Shown here: positions 16,605 to 23,964 of the stretch, piece by piece
Numbering within the stretch: position 1 is the first letter of the stretch
How the letters are laid out: every line of letters starts with the position of its first letter
Assembly: GCF_014698045.1 (NCBI RefSeq)
Contig: NZ_JACJSE010000023.1
Location: forward strand, 1 to 64,000
Length of the DNA stretch: 64,000 nucleotides
Reading direction: 5' to 3'
Origin: Aulosira sp. FACHB-615
GTDB lineage: Bacteria; Cyanobacteriota; Cyanobacteriia; Cyanobacteriales; Nostocaceae
Translations under genes and position numbers: made by a program
The notes under the pieces: model-generated
Told to the model about the DNA's origin: nothing
Databases searched by the model: none
Seen by the model: only the letters and a program-made list of their open reading frames with translations

Positions 16605-16805
16605 GTGTCGAGAAATTTTGTGGGATTGTCTCACGCAGAGGCAAGGCAGCGCGTTGGGCGGGTTTCCCGACTTGTAGCGACTGCCGCGCAAAGGCGCGGA
16701 GAGGAAGAAGAAGGTTTTGAGTTTTGTTGACAACAGCTTTACAAAACATTCTGAGGGCGGACATGATTGATGTCTTAACCAAACCAAAATGCTTGTGAGT
16801 TGATT

Positions 16806-19628
16806 GTGAAAAAGTTCTTCAGTGCGATTAATGCTACGGGTGTGTGTCTTGCTCCTTGGATAATGGTGACGGGAATAACACCAGGGTTAGTGTTAAGTAT
16901 GCCAGTCAAAGGGATGGCGCAACAGCAAACTCCTACATATTCCCCAGAGCAACAAGCAGCCTTAAAGGAAGCTGAAGAACTAAATCAACAAGTCATCAAG
17001 TTATACCAGGAAGGAAAATATAGTACTGCTATCCCTTTAGCTGAACGTGTATTAGCTATTAGAGAAAAAGTCCTTGGTCAAGAAAATCTAATTGTTGCCA
17101 CTAATTTAAATAATTTGGCTGCACTATATCAAGCACAAGGAGAATATCAACAAGCAGAACCTCTGTATCTCCGCTCACTAGCTATTAAAGAAAAATTATT
17201 GGGTAACTTCCATCGTGAGATTGCCACTAGCTTAGATAATTTAGCTTTACTGTATAGAAAACAGGGCAAATATGAACAAGCAGAACCGTTGCATCTGCGT
17301 GCTTTAGCTATCTATGAAAAGATATTTGGCAAAGAACATCCCGATGTCGCTATTAGCTTAAATAATTTAGCTGGACTGTATCGTCTACAAGGTAGATTTA
17401 AACAAGCAGAACCATTGTATCTCCGCTCAGAGGCTATTTATGAAAAGTTGCTGGGTAATTCACATCCTGATTTTGCAACTATCTTAGATAATTTGGGATT
17501 ATTTTATGATTCCCAGGGGAAATATGAACAAGGGGAAGCACTGCATCTGCGTGCTTTAGCTATTTATGAAAAGGTTTTTGGGAAAGAACATCCCGATATT
17601 GCAATTACTTTAAATAATTTAGCTGCACTGTATAATGCCCAAGGAAAGTTTACTAAAGCAGAACCTTTATATCTCCGCGCTTTAGCTATTAGTGAAAAGA
17701 TTTTAGGTAAATCACATCCCGATGTTGCGAATAAATTAGATAATTTGGCTGCACTATATAGTTCACAAGGAAAATATAAACAAGCAGAAATTATCCATCT
17801 CCGCGCCTTAGCCATTTATGAAAAGGTATTAGGAAAACAACATCCTGATGTGGCTATTAGCTTAACTAATTTGGCTTCTCTGTATCAAGCCAAGGGTGAT
17901 ATTGTTCATGCTGTTGATTTTCAGCGTCGTGGGTTAGATATTCAAGCCAAAAATCTTGATTTAATTTTTGCTGTTGGCTCAGAAAAAAACAAACAGGATT
18001 ATATTAAGACTTTTGCGGGGACAACTGATGCTACTGTTTCCCTGGCTTTACAAGAAGCACGGAAAAATCCAGCCGCCGCATCTTTAGCTTTAACTACTGT
18101 ATTACGTCGCAAAGGGCTAGTCTTAGATGCTGTAGCTGACAGCATCCAAATATTACGCAGCAAATTAGATAAAAATCCCGAAACACAAAAACTATTTACT
18201 CAATGGTTCCAAATACAACAGCAATTATCAGCCTTAGTTTTTTCCCGTTCAACACAACAAACTGCTAACCCAACAGAGCAGATAGGAAAATTGGAATCAG
18301 AAAAGGAAAAACTAGAAGCCAAAATTAGTGTGAAAAGTGCCGAATTTCGTCAGCAAATTCAACCAGTCGATTTATTAGCTGTCCAAGCCAAAATACCTCA
18401 AGATGCTGCTTTGTTAGAGATTGTGCAGTATAAACCATTCAACGTCAAAGCCACAACGGAAGCGGAAAAATTTGGGAAACCCCGTTATGCGGTAGTGGTA
18501 TTGCGTTCTCAAGGTCAACCAACATGGGTTGATTTAGGTGAAGCCGCAGAAATTGATAAATTAGCGATAGATTTCCGCACAGCGTTAGCCATTGGTAGAA
18601 CATTTAATAAACTGGCTCGCACTTTAGATGAAAAATTAATCACACCCATTCGCCCTTTGTTGGGTGATGCGCGGCATATTTTAATTTCTCCTGATGGACA
18701 ATTAACATTAATTCCTTTTGAAGCTCTCAAAGATGAGCAAGACAAATTTTTAATTCAGAGTTATTCATTTTCTTACCTGACAACTGGGCGGGATTTATTA
18801 CGTTTCCAGTCAAATTTTAGTAATACTTCGCCTCCGGTTGTGTTGGCAGATATTGATTATGACTATCAAAATACAACTGTTGCCTCTAATAAAAAGCCCA
18901 GTGTACAGACCTTGCCAAATCAACGCTCTAGTGACTTGGCAACCTTGGAATTTCTGCCCTTGTCTGCAACTAAATATGAAGCGATCGCCATTAAAAAAGT
19001 TTTGCCAAATGCCAAATTATTATTAGGAAAAAATGCCACAGAAACGGCAGTGAAAAAATTACATAGTCCGGTGATTCTCCACTTGGCAACTCACGGTTTT
19101 TTCATCGCTGATATTGCCCAAAATATCAACGCCTCATTAGATTCGGCAGAAAAACCAAATTCACAAAAGATATTAGCAGTAGAAAACCCCTTATTGCGTT
19201 CTGGTTTAGCCTTAGCTGGTGCAAACAAACGTAATCAGGTAACAACAGGTGATGATGGGATTTTGACGGCGCTGGAAGTTGCTGGTTTAGATTTACGTTC
19301 TAATCAGTTAGTGGTGCTGTCGGCTTGTGAAACTGGTAGAGGCGATGTCAAAGTGGGCGATGGTGTGTATGGTTTGCGTCGCGCTTTAGTAATTGCTGGT
19401 TCTCAAACCCAAGTTTTAAGTCTGTGGTTAGTAGATGATGCTGCAACAAAAGATTTGATGGCGAAGTATTACCAGAATTTGCAAGCAGGTAAAGGAAGAC
19501 ATGAAGCTTTGCGTGCAGCACAGTTAGATTTACTCAAAACACAAGAATATCAGCATCCCAGATTTTGGGCGGCGTTTGTTCCTTCGGGTAATTGGACACC
19601 TTTGCGGAATGTAGCAGGTGATAGGTGA
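16806..19628 (+). CDS. TPR-CHAT caspase-like protein, exported or membrane-anchored
   Basis: A protein of about 940 residues. GTG at 16806 (or TTG at 16800) begins a signal-like N-terminus (KKFFSAINATGVCLAPWIMVTGITPGLVLSM). Residues about 50-390 hold about eight 42-residue kinesin-light-chain-type TPRs (ALAIYEKVFGKEHPDVAISLNNLAALY...QGKYEQAEPLHLR). The C-terminal third is a CHAT domain: HLATHGFF (catalytic H about 763-765) and LSACETGRGDV (catalytic C about 841-843), then GVYGLRRALVIAGSQ and SLWLVDDAAT. CHAT proteases are related to separase and caspases; in bacteria they act in regulated proteolysis, in some cases in defence with TPR partners. Partner and substrate are unknown; no adjacent gasdermin-like gene is seen. 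Confidence 0.92.
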   Translation: MKKFFSAINATGVCLAPWIMVTGITPGLVLSMPVKGMAQQQTPTYSPEQQAALKEAEELNQQVIKLYQEGKYSTAIPLAERVLAIREKVLGQENLIVATNLNNLAALYQAQGEYQQAEPLYLRSLAIKEKLLGNFHREIATSLDNLALLYRKQGKYEQAEPLHLRALAIYEKIFGKEHPDVAISLNNLAGLYRLQGRFKQAEPLYLRSEAIYEKLLGNSHPDFATILDNLGLFYDSQGKYEQGEALHLRALAIYEKVFGKEHPDIAITLNNLAALYNAQGKFTKAEPLYLRALAISEKILGKSHPDVANKLDNLAALYSSQGKYKQAEIIHLRALAIYEKVLGKQHPDVAISLTNLASLYQAKGDIVHAVDFQRRGLDIQAKNLDLIFAVGSEKNKQDYIKTFAGTTDATVSLALQEARKNPAAASLALTTVLRRKGLVLDAVADSIQILRSKLDKNPETQKLFTQWFQIQQQLSALVFSRSTQQTANPTEQIGKLESEKEKLEAKISVKSAEFRQQIQPVDLLAVQAKIPQDAALLEIVQYKPFNVKATTEAEKFGKPRYAVVVLRSQGQPTWVDLGEAAEIDKLAIDFRTALAIGRTFNKLARTLDEKLITPIRPLLGDARHILISPDGQLTLIPFEALKDEQDKFLIQSYSFSYLTTGRDLLRFQSNFSNTSPPVVLADIDYDYQNTTVASNKKPSVQTLPNQRSSDLATLEFLPLSATKYEAIAIKKVLPNAKLLLGKNATETAVKKLHSPVILHLATHGFFIADIAQNINASLDSAEKPNSQKILAVENPLLRSGLALAGANKRNQVTTGDDGILTALEVAGLDLRSNQLVVLSACETGRGDVKVGDGVYGLRRALVIAGSQTQVLSLWLVDDAATKDLMAKYYQNLQAGKGRHEALRAAQLDLLKTQEYQHPRFWAAFVPSGNWTPLRNVAGDR

Positions 19629-20111
19629 TAGGTTACAGCAAACTCTTTCCTACCTTGAGTGAGTACTACGGGAGCTTATTTCCCTACACCCTGGTTACTG
19701 AGCGCAGCGCCGCCCTGAGCCTGTCGTTCGCGTAGCGTCTCCGGCAGGAGAAGGGTCGAAGTACACCCTTAAACCCTGACACACCCCTCTTCCCAGTTAG
19801 TACCACTGACTACGGACAAAATAACCTGACAGATGATAACCATAAAATAGGTTAAACTTTGCCCACCTAACTGATGATGTTAGGACTTATGCAGTGAGAT
19901 GAAAAATCAAAAGTTTGGGCAAGGGTGTAGGGATATATGAGTGTAGGTATCTAAAACCCTTTCACCCCATACCCTTTCACCCCTACACCCATTGTTCACA
20001 GATAATCTTGGTGCATAAGTCTTAGATGTTAAAAGTTTCAAAAGTTCAAAGGAGGGTTTGTAAGAAGTTCGGTATCGTATTGCTGGAAGCCAGCAATGTA
20101 ATTATCAAGCC
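19629..20111. other. Intergenic region with dispersed repeats
   Basis: This stretch of 483 bases has no gene. It contains a cyanobacterial repeat with GCAGCGCCGCCCTGAGCCTG and GAAGGGTCGAAGTACACCC (about 19699-19768), similar to 38810-38850, and the family A MITE at 19882-20024. The last 80 bases upstream of pgl contain AAAGGAGGG at 20048-20056, too far from the start to serve as its ribosome site. Confidence 0.6.
19882..20024. repeat. MITE-like element, family A (best-preserved copy)
   Basis: Terminal inverted repeats AGGACTTATGCA (left) and TGCATAAGTCTTA (right) match at 12 of 13 positions. The interior pairs GGGTGTAGGG-type with CCCTACACCC-type sequence to give a hairpin of about 140 bases. 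No coding capacity. Confidence 0.8.
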
Positions 20112-20834
20112 ATGAATAAACAGGTAGAAATTCTATCGGATCAGTCTGCGCTGATAGCGCGATCGCTAGAGTTAATTTTATCGAAGTTAGAAACCGCCAT
20201 TGCTCAACGGGGGCAATTTACGATTGCCTTATCTGGCGGGAGTACACCCAAGCCTTTATATGAAGCGATCGCTACAAAAGATTTGCCTTGGGATAAAATT
20301 CACGTCTTTTGGGGTGATGAGCGTTACGTTCCCCCTGATCATCCCGATAGCAATGAATTAATGGCGCGGCGTGCATGGTTAGACCGTGTTGATATCCCCG
20401 CCGCCAATATTCACGCTATGCCCACTTTAGACGCTGATCCAGCTTTATCGGCTGCCAAGCATGAGCAGGATTTACAAGAATTTTTTCATTCTGCTCCCGG
20501 TGAGTTTCCATCATTAGATGTAATTTTGCTGGGTATGGGTGATGATGCCCATACAGCATCTTTGTTTCCCCACACCGAAGCTTTAAAAGTGAGCGATCGC
20601 TTAGTGACTGTGGGTAATAAAGATGGCAATCCTCGCATCACCTTTACTTACCCTTTTATCAACGCTGCTCGTAGCGTGATTTTTGTAGTAGCTGGTGCTA
20701 ATAAACGTCCTGCTTTAGCCCAAGTCTTTGCCCCTCAAGCCGATGACTTTAGCTACCCATCTCGCTTAATTCGCCCTCAAGGGGAACTTTGGTGGCTACT
20801 AGATGCGGCTGCTGGGGCGGAATTGCCAAACTAG
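20112..20834 (+). CDS. pgl: 6-phosphogluconolactonase
   Basis: A 240-residue DevB-type lactonase starting MNKQVEILSDQSALIARSLEL. Motifs are FTIALSGGSTPKPLYEAIA, VFWGDERYVPPDHPDSN and ILLGMGDDAHTASLFPHT, all characteristic of the NagB-like Pgl family. It hydrolyses 6-phosphogluconolactone in the oxidative pentose phosphate pathway, which supplies NADPH in the dark and, in heterocysts, reductant for nitrogenase. Length is normal. No other pentose phosphate gene is adjacent. Confidence 0.95.
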   Translation: MNKQVEILSDQSALIARSLELILSKLETAIAQRGQFTIALSGGSTPKPLYEAIATKDLPWDKIHVFWGDERYVPPDHPDSNELMARRAWLDRVDIPAANIHAMPTLDADPALSAAKHEQDLQEFFHSAPGEFPSLDVILLGMGDDAHTASLFPHTEALKVSDRLVTVGNKDGNPRITFTYPFINAARSVIFVVAGANKRPALAQVFAPQADDFSYPSRLIRPQGELWWLLDAAAGAELPN

Positions 20835-20837
20835 AAG

Positions 20838-21003
20838 TGCTGAGTGCTGAGTGCTGAGTGCTGAGTGCTGAGTTAAGTAAAAAGTACAAATGCCTTGCCC
20901 TTTTTGGGCAGCATCTTCTCACCAGATGTAGATTTATACTCTATTCCCCAGTCCTTTTGGGTGGTCTTTTTACTCAGCACTCAGCACTTTCAACTCAGCA
21001 CTC
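20838..21003. repeat. Inverted heptamer STRR arrays with spacer
   Basis: Five tandem GTGCTGA units (20838-20873) face TCAGCAC units at about 20972-21003, about 100 bases apart and in opposite orientation. The two arrays could form a stem of about 30 base pairs in RNA or single-stranded DNA. This occupies most of the gap between pgl and the FHA gene. Confidence 0.8.
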
Positions 21004-21147
21004 TTCATTATCATGAGTAGTTGTTAAAATCGAAAGCTAGAATTGCCCCCTTGCAAAACTGCTGATTGGTGGAAGCAGAAGCATCTACGGAGTTTTTTCT
21101 GCTTACCAGTGCTATCTAACGCTGATCTTCAACAAAGGCTTAAATCA

Positions 21148-21966
21148 ATGATCGTCTGCCCGAATTGCAATCATCCCAATCCTAACGGCGCTGTCCAGTG
21201 CGAAGCTTGCTATACGCCTTTACCAGCGACTAGTAACTGTCCCAACTGCGGAGCAACGGTACAGGCTGATGCTGCTTTCTGCGGTCAATGTGGGTTTAAT
21301 CTCCATTCTGCTGCTGCACCTGCTCCTGTTCCTCCTGCGGCTGTTGCACCTACAGTTGCTCCCGAAGTTCCTATACAAGTACCACCATTAGTGACACCAG
21401 ATCCTTTGTTGGATCTGTTACAACCAGACGCACTAGGAATTAATGCACCACCAGCCACAGCACAACAACCCTTAGCAGTGGAAAGCGCACCTCCATCTCC
21501 ACCGCCTGTAGCTGCTGTACCTGCGCCCGAACCAGAACCAGAACCCGCACCCGCACCTGTACCTGAACCAGAAGCAACAGTACCCGCACCTGTACCTGTA
21601 CAAGCCCCCGCAGGTGTATCTAGAACTCAGTTACAACAGGTAACAGCGCGGTTAGTTCACATTCAAAGTGAGCGCGAAATTGAGTTACCCCAAAGTCTGT
21701 CGGTAATTCACATCGGTAAACCCAACGATCGCATCCCCCCCGATATCGATGTTTCCGGGTTTAGTAATTCAGAAATTGTCTCTCGCATCCACGCAGATGT
21801 TCGCGTTGAGGGAGATGCTTTCTATGTTGAAGATGTCGGTAGTTCCAATGGCACTTATATTAATAACTTGCCATTATTACCAGGGAACAGACACCGCCTC
21901 CGCCCAGGCGATCGCATCAGCCTCGGTAAAGGTGACTTGGTAACATTTATCTTTCAGTTAACTTAA
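21148..21966 (+). CDS. Double zinc ribbon and FHA domain protein
   Basis: A 272-residue protein starting MIVCPNCNHPNPNGAVQCEACYTPL. An in-frame extension to 21043 exists but begins in unlikely sequence. Two zinc ribbons (CPNC...CEAC and CPNC...CGQC, residues 4-50) precede a long Pro/Ala/Glu-rich linker (PAPEPEPEPAPAPVPEPE) and a C-terminal FHA domain (about 176-272; IHIGKPNDRIPPDIDVSGF, VSRIHADVR, EDVGSSNGTYINN). FHA domains bind phosphothreonine, so this is a likely adaptor for Ser/Thr kinase signalling such as the kinase at 1507. Soluble; partner unknown. Confidence 0.9.
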   Translation: MIVCPNCNHPNPNGAVQCEACYTPLPATSNCPNCGATVQADAAFCGQCGFNLHSAAAPAPVPPAAVAPTVAPEVPIQVPPLVTPDPLLDLLQPDALGINAPPATAQQPLAVESAPPSPPPVAAVPAPEPEPEPAPAPVPEPEATVPAPVPVQAPAGVSRTQLQQVTARLVHIQSEREIELPQSLSVIHIGKPNDRIPPDIDVSGFSNSEIVSRIHADVRVEGDAFYVEDVGSSNGTYINNLPLLPGNRHRLRPGDRISLGKGDLVTFIFQLT

Positions 21967-21969
21967 AAA

Positions 21970-22000
21970 AAGGGAGTAGGGAGTAGGGAGTAGGGAGTGG
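21970..22000. repeat. Heptanucleotide STRR (GGGAGTA)
   Basis: Four tandem GGGAGTA/GGGAGTG units follow the FHA gene, with a pyrimidine-rich inverse (CCCCACACTCCCCACACTC) at about 22035-22052, again an inverted arrangement. Confidence 0.75.
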
Positions 22001-22169
22001 GGGAGGGGTGGGAGGATGGTGAAGAAGTCTTTCCCCCCACACTCCCCACACTCAGCCTCCTGCCTCCTGTCTCCGGTTGGTGAGCGTAGCCGAACCACTG
22101 CCTCCTTAGATTAGGATGGATGAAAAGACACTCCACTCATTGGGGTAATTACATTCAGGAAAGTACGCC

Positions 22170-22913
22170 ATGAAGGAACCAAGTAAAGATTTTGCAACTT
22201 TGCTCTCTACAGAAGCCCCACCAGAGGTAGAACGTATGGGGTTGACTTGGTTAGTTGCAGCTGCGATCGCTACGGCTGTGTTGTGGCAGGTTCCCGGCGG
22301 CGACTATATTTTATACCCGTTCACCATTCTGGCAACTTGGTTTCACGAAATGGGACACGGTTTAATGGCGCTGATTTTAGGTGGACAGTTTCAAAAGTTA
22401 GAAATTTTTAGCAATGGTTCCGGTGTAGCTACTTACCGCATCGCCACCTCACTTGGCCCCCTTGGCCCCGGTTTAGTCGCTGCGGCTGGGCCGATGGGGC
22501 CGCCAATTGCTGGTGCAGCTTTGATTCTGGCTTCCCGCAGTTTTAAAGCCGCATCTTTGAGTTTAAAAGTTTTAGGTAGTTTTCTATTGTTATCTACATT
22601 AATTTGGGTGCGTTCTTGGTTTGGGTTGTTAGCAGTTCCCTTATTAGGTTTAATTATTCTTGGTATTTCTTTAAAAGCACCCCGTTGGATGCAAGGTTTT
22701 GCTATTCAATTTTTGGGTGTCCAAGCTTGCGTGAGTACTTATCACCAACTCAATTATTTATTTAGTTATAGTGCTGGTTCTTTGGGGCTATCTGACACAG
22801 CCCAGATGCAAAGATATTTACTTTTACCTTATTGGTTTTGGGGCGGCTTGATGGCGATCGCTTCTTTGATTATCTTGATTCAAAGTCTCCGCATTGCCTA
22901 TCGTTCAGTGTAA
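22170..22913 (+). CDS. M50-family membrane metallopeptidase
   Basis: A 247-residue polytopic membrane protein with HEMGH (about 58-62), the HExxH zinc motif of site-2-type proteases, in a hydrophobic setting (TILATWFHEMGHGLMALILGG), and AAAGPMGPPIAGAALI, consistent with the M50B-like branch. About six hydrophobic segments. The third zinc ligand, usually Asp, is not obvious. It may cleave membrane proteins for signalling, but no anti-sigma factor is nearby. The deaminase gene begins about 25 bases downstream on the same strand, so cotranscription is possible. Confidence 0.82.
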   Translation: MKEPSKDFATLLSTEAPPEVERMGLTWLVAAAIATAVLWQVPGGDYILYPFTILATWFHEMGHGLMALILGGQFQKLEIFSNGSGVATYRIATSLGPLGPGLVAAAGPMGPPIAGAALILASRSFKAASLSLKVLGSFLLLSTLIWVRSWFGLLAVPLLGLIILGISLKAPRWMQGFAIQFLGVQACVSTYHQLNYLFSYSAGSLGLSDTAQMQRYLLLPYWFWGGLMAIASLIILIQSLRIAYRSV

Positions 22914-22924
22914 TACTCAATTCA

Positions 22925-22940
22925 AAGGAGAGCAAAAACG
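22925..22940 (+). promoter_or_regulatory. Strong ribosome binding site before an ACG codon
   Basis: AAGGAG at 22925-22930 is followed after 7 bases by ACG (22938-22940), in frame with the deaminase. The spacing is ideal for a start codon at the ACG. The next in-frame start-type codon, TTG at 22959, has no upstream site. Confidence 0.6.
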
Positions 22941-23342
22941 GACAGTATTTTTGATGACTTGGCTGAATATAGACAGCATCTGGGTTTACCTCCTGCTGAT
23001 AGTGAAAATGACGGCTCAACAATTGCTAAACTAGAAATAAATGGTCAAACTTTTTTTGGTATAAATTCTAGTAGTAATCCCTATCGTCGGCAAATAACTT
23101 TGAAGGTTAATATTATTTCTAAAACTCATGCGGAAGCTGATGCCTTTCAGCAAGCATTAGAAGCTGGTATTAAAGCAGCCAAAGCGCGTTTGATAGTAGA
23201 TAGAGATTTATGTCGTGCTTGTGGTTTACAAGGCGCTGTTAATTCTATGGCTTATCAATTAGGTATAGAAGAATTAGAGATTATTACTCCCAGTGGAAGT
23301 CAAACCATTAAAGTTACAGTTCCGAAGACAAGGAGCAAATAA
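22938..23342 (+). CDS. Free-standing deaminase-superfamily toxin-like protein
   Basis: A 134-residue protein if translation begins at ACG 22938 (DSIFDDLAEYRQHLGLP); 127 residues from TTG 22959. The zinc-dependent deaminase signature is clear: H64-A-E66 in SKTHAEADAFQQALEAG and C92-x2-C95 in VDRDLCRACG, with E66 as the proton shuttle, followed by LGIEELEIITPSG. Polymorphic-toxin nucleic-acid deaminases have this compact HAE...CxxC form, and the next gene resembles Imm1 immunity proteins that accompany them. No secretion or PAAR/RHS domain is present. The substrate (cytosine or adenine, DNA, RNA or nucleotide) cannot be told from sequence. A housekeeping role is possible but metabolic CDA/dCMP deaminases have different motifs. 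Confidence 0.75.
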   Translation, partial: TDSIFDDLAEYRQHLGLPPADSENDGSTIAKLEINGQTFFGINSSSNPYRRQITLKVNIISKTHAEADAFQQALEAGIKAAKARLIVDRDLCRACGLQGAVNSMAYQLGIEELEIITPSGSQTIKVTVPKTRSK

Positions 23343-23851
23343 TGTTTGTATCCAAACTATATACAGATAAATGGACAGGGAACAAAAATGAAGAAACTTT
23401 CATTGAAAATCCTAATTGGCAACAAATAAAAACAGCTATTTGTGAGTTAGATGGTAAAAGTAAAACTTTAGTTAGTTTAGAAGCTGATGAGCAAAGTTAT
23501 ATGATGATTGGTGGAGGTAATGAAGGTCAATATATTGTTACTGTCACTTTAGATAATGAGATTTTTTATTCTCTTTTGCATCCAGTTAATTATGAAATAA
23601 CCAACTCAGATACTTCTGATGATAAAATTAATTTATCTATCTTTTATCAATCATTAATAAATGCAAACAACAAAAATACAAATTCTGCAAATGAGCAAAA
23701 ATTAGTTGTAGGTGGACAAGCAGGGAATTATTCTGAGAAAATTTGTGTGAATTTACCCCAATGCTTAATAGCTGCAATCACATTTGCCGAGTCAGGTGAA
23801 CTTGAACCTTTGTTTACTTGGCAAGAAGATGAATCTTTAGTATTGGTATAA
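23342..23851 (+). CDS. Imm1-like immunity protein
   Basis: A 169-residue protein whose ATG overlaps the deaminase stop by one base (TAATG), with AAGGAG 6 bases upstream inside the deaminase gene, so the pair is translationally coupled. The N-terminal half (ENPNWQQIKTAICELDGKSKTLVSLEADEQSYMMIGGGNEGQYIVTV) matches the Imm1 pattern: aromatic/acidic start, LDG, LE, then GGG-x-x-x-YIV. Imm1 proteins protect against deaminase and some nuclease toxins in polymorphic toxin systems. The C-terminus has VVGGQAGNYSEKICVNLPQCLIAAITFAESGELEPLFTWQED. It presumably binds and inhibits the upstream deaminase. Confidence 0.7.
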   Translation: MFVSKLYTDKWTGNKNEETFIENPNWQQIKTAICELDGKSKTLVSLEADEQSYMMIGGGNEGQYIVTVTLDNEIFYSLLHPVNYEITNSDTSDDKINLSIFYQSLINANNKNTNSANEQKLVVGGQAGNYSEKICVNLPQCLIAAITFAESGELEPLFTWQEDESLVLV

Positions 23852-23899
23852 AAATGGATAAACATTCTGCCTATTAAAAAATTAACTGTTGTGAAGCAA

Positions 23900-23930
23900 G
23901 AAATTGGAGTGATAAATATTACCACTCCAA
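23900..23930 (-). terminator. Terminator between convergent Imm1-like and EF-G-like genes
   Basis: Perfect 8-base stem TTGGAGTG (23904-23911) / CACTCCAA (23923-23930) with an 11-base AT-rich loop. On the minus strand it is followed by TTTCTTGCTT, so it probably ends the EF-G-like transcript. Confidence 0.65.
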
Positions 23931-23964
23931 GATTCTGAATAGAGAAGACATTTTTTACTCAATA

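Noticed and set aside
16510..16787. Two minus-strand frames over the 21-base repeat
   Set aside because: Low-complexity heptad peptides from the tandem repeat joined to a dispersed repeat; no ribosome site and no recognisable family.
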